From Rhizobium sp. (lineage in GTDB: Bacteria > Pseudomonadota > Gammaproteobacteria > Burkholderiales > Thiobacillaceae), in the NCBI GenBank assembly GCA_019459285.1, contig JAIBEL010000007.1, positions 29,580 through 93,579 on the forward strand: a stretch of 64,000 bases of DNA. The letters are read 5' to 3'. Shown piece after piece: positions 46,331 through 55,328 of the stretch (position 1 is the first letter of the stretch; the number at the start of each line of letters is the position of its first letter). The translations under genes and the position numbers were made by a program. The notes under the pieces are model-generated. The model searched no databases, was not told the DNA's origin, and worked only from the letters and a program-made list of their open reading frames with translations.

Positions 46331-48958
46331 GTGCCGCAAGACAGTTTTCAGAAAGTTCGACAGATGGCACTGAGTAAAGGCGGGAACGCCTCTGATACCC
46401 CCCCCGCCGACAGCCACCTTTCCGATCAGGACGATGCGGAGGCCTTGATCCGCTTCCAGGGCGCCATCCTCGAGGAGGTGGCGCTCGGGGTCGACGAAGG
46501 GGAGATTTGCAACCGGATTTGTCGCCTCGGCGAAGGCATGGTGCCGGGTTCCATCGCCACCATCATGCTGCTTGACGAGAAAGGGGTGCTCAATGTGCAT
46601 GCCGCGCCCAGTGCGACCCCGCAAATTACCGCCCGCCTCGACGGCCTGCGCCCCGGTCCTGAATCCGGTTCCTGCGGCAATGCCATCTATCGGCAGGAAC
46701 CCGTCTACGTGGAAGACACGCTACGCGATCCGAGATGGAAAGGGCTGAAACCGCTGGCCGAGGAATTCAATCTGCAATCCTGCTGGTCGATTCCGATTTT
46801 TTCCAAGGGGAGACAAGCCGTGGGCACCTTCGCCCTGAGCGGCTTCGCAACCCGGATGCCCACTCCGTTCCAGCAGCGGCTGATGGAAATTGCCGCGTCC
46901 ATCGTCGGCATCGTGCTCGAACGCAGGCAGCAGACCGATGCCCTGAAGCGAAGCGAGGAGCAATTCAGGCTTCTGTTCGAGGCGGGAACAGACTCCAAGA
47001 TGCTGCTATCCAAAGGCGGCCGGATCCTCGACCTCAACCACATCGCGCACCGACGCCTGGGGTATGACAAGGAGGACATGCTGGGGCGGCGGGCGGACGA
47101 ATTCGTCACCCCGGAACACGCAGACCAGATCGCGCACCGGCTGGCGCGCGTGAAACGCGAAGGGCATGCCACATACGAGTCGGCCCAGGTGCACAAGAAC
47201 GGTTCGATCATCCACGTGGAGATCAGCACGATCATCATCGAACTGGATGGCCAGGAGAGTTATTACAGCATCCTGCGTGACATCACCGAACGCAAACGGA
47301 CGGCGCAGGCACTGCATGAAAGCGAAGAACGATTCCGCGACCTGGTGGAAACCACCGTGGACTGGATATGGGAAACCGACGCCAATTTCCACTACACCTA
47401 TGTCAGCCCCAGGGTCCGCGAGCTTTTTGGCTACAGCCCGGAGGAACTGATCGGAAAAACGCCGTTCGACCTGATGCCCCTGGAAGAGGCACAGAGCCAG
47501 AGCGAGCGCATCTTGTCATTTGCCGGACTGCGCGCGCCGCTCGATCAGGTCGAGACCCAGCGGGTCCATCGCGACGGGCATATCGTGATTGTCGAGACCA
47601 GTGCGCTGCCGCTCATGGATGCGTCCGGAAATCTGGTCGGCTATCGCGGCGTGTCGCGGGACATCACCCGGCGAAAGGAGATGGAGCGCGCGCTAAGGGA
47701 AAACGAGGCCCACATCCGGGACATCCTGGAACACGCCCCGATAGGCCTGGCGACCGTCTCCCTGGAAGGACATTTCCTGGAGGTCAATCAATCGCTTTGC
47801 AAGATTGTCGGCTATGAAAAGGATGCGCTCGAAAAGCTGACGTTCCAGGAAATCACCCATCCGGAGGACATCGGACACGACATCGACAATGCGAGGCGAC
47901 TGCTTGCAGGCGACATTCCGTTCTACAAGATGGAAAAACGCTACATCAGGAGGAACGGCGACAGCGTGTGGGTCCAGCTCACGGGCTCGCTGCTGCATGA
48001 TGCCGAAGGCGAGCCCCTGCACTTCATCGCGCAAGTCGAGGACATTTCGGAACGCAAGCAATCCGAGCAACGCCTGAGACAGGCGCTGGAACTGACCGAC
48101 GGCGTCATTCATGCCATTCCGGACCTGCTGTTTGAAGTCGACCAGGACGGCCGCTACCTCAATATATGGGCGCAAACACCGGAACTGCTCGCTGCCCCCA
48201 AGGAGGTGCTGCTCGGCAAGACGCTCACCGAGCTGCTCCCGCCCGATTCAGCCAAGGTGGCAATGGACTCGATTCGGGAAGCGGATGACAGGGGCCGTTC
48301 TTTCGGCAAGGTCATGCCGCTCGAGTTGCCGCAAGGCATGAAATGGTTCGAGCTTTCCGTCGCGAAAAAACAGGGCGGCAGCCCTGCCGACCGGCGCTTC
48401 ATCGTCTTGTCCCGGGACATCTCCGAGCGCATGCGGATCCAGGAGCAACTGCAACAGCTGGCCTATTACGACACGCTGACGAATCTTCCCAACCGCCGGT
48501 TTCTGCTGGAGAAACTCGACTGGGCGCTCATCCAGGCGAAACGCTACGGCAGATCGCTTGCGGTGATGTTTCTGGATCTCGACCGGTTCAAGCAGGTCAA
48601 CGACAACCTGGGGCACGACATCGGGGACCAGTTGCTCAAGGTGGTGGCCGCAAGGCTGAGCAACTGCGTGCGGAAGGGAGACATCGTATCGCGCCAGGGC
48701 GGAGATGAATTCATCATCGTCCTGACCGAAATCCACCACCCCGAAGACGCCATCCGGGTGGCCGAGAAGATCATCGAATCCTTTGGCACCCCGGCCGAAA
48801 TCGGCGCCCACCGGATCGCCATCGAGACGAGCATCGGCATCGCCATCCATTCCGCCAACGGCGAAGCCAACGCTCGCGACCTGATGAAGCGCGCCGACAC
48901 GGCGATGTATGCGGTCAAGGAATCCGGCCGCAACGGCTATCGACTCGCCGGCGACTGA
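46331..48958 (+). CDS. GAF-PAS(4)-GGDEF diguanylate cyclase
   Basis: 875 residues, cytosolic. A GAF domain is at about 45-195. Four PAS domains with PAC ends are at about 210-330, 335-455, 460-580 and 590-705 (each opens like SEERFRDLVETTVDWIWETD or NEAHIRDILEHAPIGLATVS). The GGDEF domain is at 715-870 with RQGGDEFIIVL near 791. The loop is intact and RKGD five residues before it is a product-inhibition site, so it should be an active, multi-input sensor cyclase. No EAL domain follows. The start is GTG 46331 or ATG 46364; neither has a strong ribosome site. Confidence 0.93.
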   Translation: MPQDSFQKVRQMALSKGGNASDTPPADSHLSDQDDAEALIRFQGAILEEVALGVDEGEICNRICRLGEGMVPGSIATIMLLDEKGVLNVHAAPSATPQITARLDGLRPGPESGSCGNAIYRQEPVYVEDTLRDPRWKGLKPLAEEFNLQSCWSIPIFSKGRQAVGTFALSGFATRMPTPFQQRLMEIAASIVGIVLERRQQTDALKRSEEQFRLLFEAGTDSKMLLSKGGRILDLNHIAHRRLGYDKEDMLGRRADEFVTPEHADQIAHRLARVKREGHATYESAQVHKNGSIIHVEISTIIIELDGQESYYSILRDITERKRTAQALHESEERFRDLVETTVDWIWETDANFHYTYVSPRVRELFGYSPEELIGKTPFDLMPLEEAQSQSERILSFAGLRAPLDQVETQRVHRDGHIVIVETSALPLMDASGNLVGYRGVSRDITRRKEMERALRENEAHIRDILEHAPIGLATVSLEGHFLEVNQSLCKIVGYEKDALEKLTFQEITHPEDIGHDIDNARRLLAGDIPFYKMEKRYIRRNGDSVWVQLTGSLLHDAEGEPLHFIAQVEDISERKQSEQRLRQALELTDGVIHAIPDLLFEVDQDGRYLNIWAQTPELLAAPKEVLLGKTLTELLPPDSAKVAMDSIREADDRGRSFGKVMPLELPQGMKWFELSVAKKQGGSPADRRFIVLSRDISERMRIQEQLQQLAYYDTLTNLPNRRFLLEKLDWALIQAKRYGRSLAVMFLDLDRFKQVNDNLGHDIGDQLLKVVAARLSNCVRKGDIVSRQGGDEFIIVLTEIHHPEDAIRVAEKIIESFGTPAEIGAHRIAIETSIGIAIHSANGEANARDLMKRADTAMYAVKESGRNGYRLAGD

Positions 48959-48980
48959 TTCACCGGGGAAAGCCCCGCCG

Positions 48981-50159
48981 CTACGCCGCCAGAAACAAGG
49001 CCAGCAAATCGTTCAGGAACCGTTGCCCCTGCAAGGTCGGCTTGAGGCAGCTTGCATCGGTTTCCAGCAATCCGCGGCCCCGCGCCTGTTCGAGGGCTGC
49101 CGCGCAGACGATCAGCGGCAGCCCGGTACGCGCCTCGAACAACACCGCCGGCACGCCCTCGTTGAGGCGCAGTGCGTTCATCATGAACTCGAAAGGCAAG
49201 TCGTCGCGTGTAAGCGTGCGAGCGTCGGCGATGTGGGTGTCTGCTTTCACTGCGTCCATGTATTGCTGCGGATGCTTGGTACGCATCTGGCGCACGATGC
49301 GGTCGTGGAACGACAACTTGCTGTGCGCGCCGGCACCGATACCCAGGTAGTCGCCGAACTGCCAGTAGTTCAGGTTGTGGCGGCTGGCATGGCCAGGCTT
49401 TGCATAGGCCGAGGTTTCGTAGTGCTGCATGCCGGTCTCAATCAAGCGCGTCTCGATCGCCAGCTGCATGTCGGCGGCGAGGTCGTCGTCCGGCAGGTTG
49501 GGCGGCGCGGTGTGGCCGAACGGCGTGTTGGGTTCGAGCGTGAGGTGGTAGGCCGACAGGTGCGGCGGTTCGAAGCTGAGCGCGGTGGAGAGGTCGGCCA
49601 ACGCCTCGGCCAGCGTCTGCCCCGGCAGGGCGAACATCAGGTCGAGATTGAAGGTGTCGAAATGGGTGGCGGCGAGTTCGGCTGCGCGGCGCGCTTCGCT
49701 GTCGTCGTGAATGCGCCCGAGCGCCTGCAGATGGCGCGGGTTGAAGCTCTGGATGCCGAGCGAGACGCGCGTCACGCCCGCTTCGCGGAAACCGGCGAAC
49801 TTGTCGGCCTCTACCGTGCCGGGGTTGGCTTCCAGGGTGATTTCCGCGCCGGCCATCAATTGCGTCAGGGTGCGCACGCCGGTGAGGATGCGGTCGATTC
49901 CCTCCGCGGAAAACAGGCTGGGCGTGCCGCCGCCGAAGAACACCGTGTGGATTTTTCGCCCCCAGATGTCGGGCAGTGCGCGCTCGAGGTCGCGCAGCAA
50001 CGCGTCGATGTAGGCGGCTTCCGGAAGGGTCTGCGCAGCGTGCGAGTTGAAGTCGCAATATGGGCATTTCTTCACGCACCACGGCAGGTGGATGTAGAGC
50101 GACAGCGGCGGCTGGGTTGTCAGGCCGCCGTTGAATAAACGGATGACGGTTTCAGCCAA
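48981..50159 (-). CDS. hemW: Heme chaperone HemW (radical SAM)
   Basis: 392 residues with the radical-SAM CxxxCxxC motif as CVKKCPYCDF near residue 27, GGGTPSLF (SAM-binding) near 77, and the C-terminal HemN domain. Once annotated as an oxygen-independent coproporphyrinogen oxidase, this branch (HemW) inserts heme into respiratory enzymes. Its start overlaps the rdgB stop by 8 nt. It is the last gene of the minus-strand rph > rdgB > hemW run and is convergent with the GGDEF gene. Confidence 0.92.
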   Translation of the reverse strand: MAETVIRLFNGGLTTQPPLSLYIHLPWCVKKCPYCDFNSHAAQTLPEAAYIDALLRDLERALPDIWGRKIHTVFFGGGTPSLFSAEGIDRILTGVRTLTQLMAGAEITLEANPGTVEADKFAGFREAGVTRVSLGIQSFNPRHLQALGRIHDDSEARRAAELAATHFDTFNLDLMFALPGQTLAEALADLSTALSFEPPHLSAYHLTLEPNTPFGHTAPPNLPDDDLAADMQLAIETRLIETGMQHYETSAYAKPGHASRHNLNYWQFGDYLGIGAGAHSKLSFHDRIVRQMRTKHPQQYMDAVKADTHIADARTLTRDDLPFEFMMNALRLNEGVPAVLFEARTGLPLIVCAAALEQARGRGLLETDASCLKPTLQGQRFLNDLLALFLAA

Positions 50160-50742
50160 GCCGCTTCAGCTTGTCGGCCAGTTCGCGCAAGGCCTGGCCA
50201 CGATGCGAGATGGCGTTCTTCTCGTCTTCGCCGAGCTCGGCACCGGTTTTCCCAAACTGGGGCAGCAGGAAATACGGATCGTAGCCGAAACCTCTCTCGC
50301 CACGCGGCGTGTCGATGATCTCGCCATGCCAGCGCCCCTCGGCAATCAGCGGCTCAGGGTCGTCGGCATAGCGCACCAGCACCATCACGCAATAATAGTG
50401 CGCGCGCCGGTTGGCCTGGCCTTGCAGGGCGGCGATGAGCTTTTCGTTGTTGCGCGCGTCGGATTTCGGCTCGCCAGCATAGCGTGCGGAATACACGCCG
50501 GGCGCACCGTTCAGCGCCTCGACGCAGATGCCCGAATCGTCCGCCAGTGCCGGCAGGCCAGTATGTGCGCTGGCATGGCGCGCCTTGGCCAGGCAGTTTT
50601 CAATAAACGTGACATGCGGCTCGGGGCATTCGGGGACGCCAAAATCGGACTGCGGCGCCGCTTCGATTGCGAGCGGTTCGAGGATGCGCGCAATTTCGCG
50701 CAGCTTGCCCGGATTGCCCGAGGCGATGATCAGCTTCTTCAT
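50152..50742 (-). CDS. rdgB: XTP/dITP diphosphatase
   Basis: 196 residues of the Ham1/RdgB family, which removes non-canonical purine nucleotides (XTP, dITP) from the pool. It begins [19 protein letters not shown], and has [33 protein letters not shown] and [19 protein letters not shown], all hallmarks of the active site. ATG 50742 overlaps the stop of rph by 4 nt (ATGA). Confidence 0.96.
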   Translation of the reverse strand: MKKLIIASGNPGKLREIARILEPLAIEAAPQSDFGVPECPEPHVTFIENCLAKARHASAHTGLPALADDSGICVEALNGAPGVYSARYAGEPKSDARNNEKLIAALQGQANRRAHYYCVMVLVRYADDPEPLIAEGRWHGEIIDTPRGERGFGYDPYFLLPQFGKTGAELGEDEKNAISHRGQALRELADKLKRLG

Positions 50743-51467
50743 GATGCCAGCGCCTTCTGCTGGGCTGCGGTGATCTGGCCTATGCCCGCGGTGGCGAGAT
50801 CGAGCAATGCCTCCAGCGTGGCGCGGGAGAATGGCGCACCCTCGGCCGTGCCCTGCACCTCGACGATGCCGCCGCTGCCGGTCATCACCACGTTCATGTC
50901 GGTGTCGCAGTCGGAGTCTTCGAGGTAATCGAGGTCGAGCACCGGCTGGCCCTGGTAGACGCCGACCGAGACGGCGGCGATGCTGTCGCTGAGCGGGGTT
51001 TCGGCGAGCTTGCCGTCGGCGAGCAGGCCGGCGATGGCGTCGGCCACCGCGACATAGGCGCCGCAGATACTGGCGCAGCGGGTACCGCCATCGGCCTGCA
51101 GCACGTCGCAGTCGATGTGCAGGGTGCGCTCGCCGAGCTTCTTCAGGTCGACCACGGCACGCAGGCTGCGTCCGATCAGGCGCTGGATTTCCTGGGTGCG
51201 GCCGGACTGCTTGCCGCGCGCAGCCTCGCGGTCGGTGCGGGTGTGGGTAGAACGCGGCAGCATGCCGTATTCGGCCGTCACCCAGCCTTCGCCGCTGCCC
51301 TTCTTGTGCGGCGGAATCTTGTCGAGCACGCTGGCGGTGCACAGCACACGGGTATCGCCCATGGCGACCAGCACCGAGCCTTCGGCGTGCTTGGTGAACT
51401 TGCGGGTGAATGAAAGCGTGCGCAGTGCATCGGGCGCGCGTCCGCTGGGACGGGTCGGGTCGGACAT
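50739..51467 (-). CDS. rph: Ribonuclease PH
   Basis: 242 residues. It is a phosphorolytic 3'-5' exonuclease for tRNA 3' ends. [17 protein letters not shown] opens it, [20 protein letters not shown] is the RNA-binding stretch, and [20 protein letters not shown] holds the metal and phosphate site. It is the full family length. It is the first gene of the rph > rdgB > hemW run; rph-rdgB-hemW is a common order in beta- and gammaproteobacteria. Confidence 0.97.
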   Translation of the reverse strand: MSDPTRPSGRAPDALRTLSFTRKFTKHAEGSVLVAMGDTRVLCTASVLDKIPPHKKGSGEGWVTAEYGMLPRSTHTRTDREAARGKQSGRTQEIQRLIGRSLRAVVDLKKLGERTLHIDCDVLQADGGTRCASICGAYVAVADAIAGLLADGKLAETPLSDSIAAVSVGVYQGQPVLDLDYLEDSDCDTDMNVVMTGSGGIVEVQGTAEGAPFSRATLEALLDLATAGIGQITAAQQKALAS

Positions 51468-51557
51468 GGTGGCCAGTTCAAAATGGAAAACGCGATTTTA
51501 CCGCGTCAAGCCTGCCGGGCGTGTTGCCGGTACCAGCCCGGCCACCGCAGTAACGAC

Positions 51558-52466
51558 TTATTTGGCGGAGATTTTCTGGATGGCCTGCTGGATTTCGGCG
51601 ATTGCGCGCTCGATCTCGTCGTCCGACACGGCCGGCGTGCCATGCAGCGGACGCATCGCGTTGATCTGGGTGGTGACACCGCCGTCCGGCAGCGCCAGGG
51701 TGGAAATGGAATCCTTGCTCGGCATGCGCGCCTCGCCCCAGGTCATGGCGATGAGACTGAGGTTGTCGCCGTGCTCGCCGCCGCGGAATTCGGCGTGATC
51801 CATCAGGTGGCGCACCGCGTCTTCCAGCGTATAGGCATGCAGCAGGGCCGACACTTCCGGGATGTTGATCATGCCCCAGATGCCGTCGGTGCACAGCAGC
51901 ATGGTGTCGGCGTCGTGCAGCGGGATCGGCGCGCTGCATTCCACCTGCGGCGTCATGTAGCCGCCCAGGCAGTTGGACACCTTGTTGCGTTCCGGATGGT
52001 GGCCCGCCTCTTCCTCGCTGATGATGCCGTCGCGCACCAGCTGGGCGACGGCCGTATGGTCTTCGGTGCGCGCAAGCAGGCTGCCGTCGCTGAACAGGTA
52101 CAGGCGCGAATCGCCTACATGTGCCCAGTAGGCGGTGTTGTCCTGCACGACGGCGGCGACGACCGTGGTGTGGGGAATTTCCAGCAGATCCTGCTCGACC
52201 GCGTAATCGTTGATGGCGAAATGCGCGCGCGTAGTGGTGTCGGCCAGGAAGGCCATCGGGTCGTCCAGGCGCGGCTTGGCCATTTTCTGGAACTGGTCGG
52301 TCAGCGTCTGCACCGCGATCTGCGCGGCGATCTCGCCGTGCATGTGGCCGCCCATGCCGTCGGCCACCACCATCAGCAGGGCCTCGCGGCTGTAGGAATA
52401 GGCGACCCGATCCTGGTTGTTTTTACGTCCGCCCTGACGCGACGCCTGGTAAATGGTGAATTTCAT
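51558..52466 (-). CDS. PP2C-family protein phosphatase
   Basis: 302 residues with all metal-site motifs of bacterial PP2C: RKNNQDRVAY near residue 13, VADGMGGHMHGE near 33, LLCTDGIWGM near 185 and GGEHGDNLSLIAMTW near 230. The enzyme dephosphorylates Ser/Thr in the cytosol. It lies 9 nt after the kinase gene on the same strand; the two form a phospho-signalling pair. The C-terminal 60 residues (after DNLSLI) are a non-catalytic tail of unknown role. Confidence 0.93.
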   Translation of the reverse strand: MKFTIYQASRQGGRKNNQDRVAYSYSREALLMVVADGMGGHMHGEIAAQIAVQTLTDQFQKMAKPRLDDPMAFLADTTTRAHFAINDYAVEQDLLEIPHTTVVAAVVQDNTAYWAHVGDSRLYLFSDGSLLARTEDHTAVAQLVRDGIISEEEAGHHPERNKVSNCLGGYMTPQVECSAPIPLHDADTMLLCTDGIWGMINIPEVSALLHAYTLEDAVRHLMDHAEFRGGEHGDNLSLIAMTWGEARMPSKDSISTLALPDGGVTTQINAMRPLHGTPAVSDDEIERAIAEIQQAIQKISAK

Positions 52467-52475
52467 GGCAATACT

Positions 52476-53420
52476 TTAGAACAATTCGCGGTTCAGTGAG
52501 CGTTTGATGCTGTTCAGCAACGAAGAACGGGGCGGTGTCATGGCGGTACGGTCCATCAACACTTTTTGCAGGCTGAACACGCTCTGCGGTCGTTCCATGT
52601 AGTTGAGCTTGAGGCACTGATCGACGGTTTCCAGCAACTGGTCGGAATAGGTGCCGCGCCAGTTCACCGTCGCCGGCGCCAGCTTGTCGTTGAGCAGCCG
52701 CGCGTCGGCCGCCTGCGGCGGATAGCCGGCCAGGCAGGCATACAGGCTGGCGCCGACGCTGTAGATATCGGTCCACGGCCCCAGCCGCTCACGGTTGTGG
52801 TACTGCTCGGGGGCGGCGAAGCCCGGCGTGTACATGGGCTGCAGCTTGCTCTCCTCCTGGGTCAGCGTCTGCCGCGCCGCGCCGAAGTCGATCAACACCG
52901 GCGAGCCGTCCAGACGGATGTAGAGATTGGAGGGTTTGATATCGAGATGCAGCAATTTATGCGTATGCACCTCGCGCAGGCCGTTCAGCAACTGCGCGAA
53001 CACGCGGCGGATGAAGCTTTCGCGGATGGAACCGCGATTGGCCTGGATGTGCTGCTGCAAGGTCTTGCCTCGCTCGAAGCGCATTACCATGTATACGGTG
53101 TCGTTGGCACGGAAGAAGTTGATCACGCGCACGACATTGGGGTGGTCGATCAGCGCCAGCGCCCGGCCTTCCTCGAAGAAGCACTTCATGCCGTGGCGGA
53201 AGATATTGTTGTTTTCGGTCGAATTGGCCTGGACGATGACCGACCCTTCGGTACGCAGCACCAGCGCGCCCGGCAGGTATTCCTTGATCGCCACCGACTG
53301 GTTGGTGTCATCGCGCGCCAGATAGACCATACTGAAGCCACCCCCGCCGATCTTGCGCACGATGGTGTATTCGTTGAGCCGGTATCCGTTGGGAAGCGCC
53401 TGATTGGGTTGAGTCGCCAT
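52476..53420 (-). CDS. Hanks-type Ser/Thr protein kinase
   Basis: 314 residues, a single kinase domain without a membrane span or sensor domain. The glycine loop is KIGGGGFSMVYLA near residue 21, the Lys is in VAIKEYLPGAL near 45, the catalytic loop LLHLDIKPSNLY near 158, where HLD stands for the usual HRD but the catalytic Asp is kept, and LIDFGAARQTLT (DFG) near 175. It would be soluble and partnered by the PP2C gene 9 nt downstream. ATG 53420 is chosen from the conserved start; no strong ribosome site is seen. Targets are unknown. Confidence 0.92.
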   Translation of the reverse strand: MATQPNQALPNGYRLNEYTIVRKIGGGGFSMVYLARDDTNQSVAIKEYLPGALVLRTEGSVIVQANSTENNNIFRHGMKCFFEEGRALALIDHPNVVRVINFFRANDTVYMVMRFERGKTLQQHIQANRGSIRESFIRRVFAQLLNGLREVHTHKLLHLDIKPSNLYIRLDGSPVLIDFGAARQTLTQEESKLQPMYTPGFAAPEQYHNRERLGPWTDIYSVGASLYACLAGYPPQAADARLLNDKLAPATVNWRGTYSDQLLETVDQCLKLNYMERPQSVFSLQKVLMDRTAMTPPRSSLLNSIKRSLNRELF

Positions 53421-53533
53421 AATCGAACGTCTATTATCTTTTCTATTTCTAGCTGGCCAAGCCGGCAAAATCCACTACCGGCTGCATGCCGGCACCATTC
53501 TCAATCACCCAATAACCTGTTTGAACATCCTTC

Positions 53534-54400
53534 ATGACCACTAGCATGACCGGGTTCGCCGCCCACAGCCTCAATCTCGACCACGCCAGCGTCAATATCG
53601 ACCTGCGCAGCGTCAACCAGCGCTATCTCGAACTGCATTTCCGCCTGGCCGACGAATTCCGTGCACTGGAACCGCAACTGCGCGAACTGATCCAGCAGCG
53701 TATGACACGTGGCAAGGTGGAGTGCCGCATCGGCCTCGCCATGCTTCCCGCCGCCTCGCTGGATAACGGCCTAAACCCGGACATTCTTGAGCGTCTTGCC
53801 CACTGGCAAACGGACGTGCTGCAGCGCCTGCCCGGCAGCCCGCCGCTTTCCGTCAACGAGATACTCCGTTGGCCTGGCACCATGCAGTCCGGCGCCCTGT
53901 CGCAGGAGGCGCTGAACGAAGCGGCACTGACCGGGATGCGCGCCACATTGGACGAACTGGTCGAGAGCCGCCAGCGCGAAGGCGCCAAGCTGAAACAGCA
54001 TATCCTCGACCGCCTGGCTGCCGCCGAAGCCCAGGTGACGGGCCTGCAGCCGCTCCTGCCGACATTGATCGCCGCCCAGCGCGACAAGCTGGCGGAACGC
54101 CTGCGCGATGCCCTGGGCGAAGCCGGCCACGAACGACTGGCACAGGAAGTCGCCCTGGCGGCGCAAAAAGCCGATATCGACGAAGAACTTTCCCGCCTGG
54201 CCACCCATTTTGCCGAGGTTCGCCGCGTGCTGAACCAGGCTGGCGCGGTCGGCAAGCGGCTCGATTTCCTGATGCAGGAGCTGCATCGCGAAGCCAATAC
54301 CCTGGGATCGAAATCGGTCGCGGTGGAAACCTCGCGCGTCTCGCTCGAACTCAAGGTGCTGATCGAACAGATGCGCGAGCAGATCCAGAACATTGAATAA
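53534..54400 (+). CDS. YicC-family endoribonuclease
   Basis: 288 residues. YicC-type proteins are RNases found across bacteria, usually next to gmk, as here. It opens MTTSMTGFAAHSLNLDHASV with the family-typical SMTGF, and closes with GKRLDFLMQELHREANTLGS and SLELKVLIEQMREQIQNIE. It is the first gene of a long plus-strand run of housekeeping genes and divergent from the kinase gene (113 nt between). Confidence 0.94.
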   Translation: MTTSMTGFAAHSLNLDHASVNIDLRSVNQRYLELHFRLADEFRALEPQLRELIQQRMTRGKVECRIGLAMLPAASLDNGLNPDILERLAHWQTDVLQRLPGSPPLSVNEILRWPGTMQSGALSQEALNEAALTGMRATLDELVESRQREGAKLKQHILDRLAAAEAQVTGLQPLLPTLIAAQRDKLAERLRDALGEAGHERLAQEVALAAQKADIDEELSRLATHFAEVRRVLNQAGAVGKRLDFLMQELHREANTLGSKSVAVETSRVSLELKVLIEQMREQIQNIE

Positions 54401-54419
54401 CAACCGGAACGGAGCAACC

Positions 54420-55049
54420 ATGACCCCTCCCCCCAGCGAAGGCGTGCTTTACATCGTCAGCGCCCCGTCAGGTGCCGGCAAGACCAGTCTGGTCAAGGCA
54501 CTGCTGAAAACCGACCCCGGCATCCGCCTGTCGGTGTCCTACACGACCCGCCCCCCGCGCCCGGGCGAAACCGACGGCCGCGACTACCATTACGTGAACC
54601 ACGAACGCTTCGAAATCATGCTGGCCGAAGGCGAGTTTCTCGAACACGCCGAGGTATACGGCAATTTCTATGGCACCTCGAAAGGCAGCATCGGCCGCGA
54701 TCTCAATGCCGGCCGCGACGTTCTGCTGGAGATCGACTGGCAGGGCGCCGAGCAGGTGCGGCAGCATTTTCCGCAATCCGCGTCGATTTTCATCCTGCCG
54801 CCGTCGTTCAACGCGCTGCGCACCCGTCTGGCCGGGCGCGGCCAGGACAGCGACGAGGTAATCGAACGCCGATTGGCCGCCGCCGCCCACGACGTCGCTC
54901 ATGCCGATGCGTTCGACTATATAATCGTCAATGATGACTTCGACCATGCCCTGCAGGACCTGGTCGCGATCACCCGCAGCATTCGCCTCGAAGCGGCACG
55001 CCAGCTCAAGCGGCATACCGCGCTGTTCGAGGAATTCCGACGTATCTGA
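54420..55049 (+). CDS. gmk: Guanylate kinase
   Basis: 209 residues. It makes GDP from GMP and ATP. The P-loop is VSAPSGAGKTSLVKALL near residue 13, followed by SVSYTTRPPRPGETDGRDYH and GNFYGTSKG, the GMP-binding part. GGAG sits 6 nt before ATG 54420. It lies 19 nt after yicC and 29 nt before rpoZ, so all are likely one transcript. Confidence 0.97.
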   Translation: MTPPPSEGVLYIVSAPSGAGKTSLVKALLKTDPGIRLSVSYTTRPPRPGETDGRDYHYVNHERFEIMLAEGEFLEHAEVYGNFYGTSKGSIGRDLNAGRDVLLEIDWQGAEQVRQHFPQSASIFILPPSFNALRTRLAGRGQDSDEVIERRLAAAAHDVAHADAFDYIIVNDDFDHALQDLVAITRSIRLEAARQLKRHTALFEEFRRI

Positions 55050-55078
55050 GTACCACCCCCTGAAGCTGGAGTATCCAT

Positions 55079-55282
55079 ATGGCCCGCATTACCGTTGATG
55101 ACTGCATCGAGATGTTCCCCAACCGCTTCGAGTTGACGCTCGCCGTGACGTACCGCGCACGCCAGTTGGCTCAGGGCTCGCAACCGATGGTCGAATCGAA
55201 GGACAAACCCATCGTCACCGCATTGCGCGAAATCGCTGCGGGCAAGGTCGGCCGTGAGATCCTCAATCGGGGCCGCGCCTGA
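55079..55282 (+). CDS. rpoZ: RNA polymerase omega subunit
   Basis: 67 residues, the short beta-proteobacterial form. It starts [20 protein letters not shown] and has [15 protein letters not shown] near its end. Omega helps assemble the polymerase and carries part of a ppGpp site. This fits its position right before the ppGpp synthetase/hydrolase gene, whose start is 46 nt beyond its stop. A GGAG ribosome site lies about 9 nt before the ATG. Confidence 0.97.
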   Translation: MARITVDDCIEMFPNRFELTLAVTYRARQLAQGSQPMVESKDKPIVTALREIAAGKVGREILNRGRA

Positions 55283-55328
55283 TTCCTCGCCAGAACGACG
55301 GACGGCGCACGCACGCCGCGCGCCGTCG

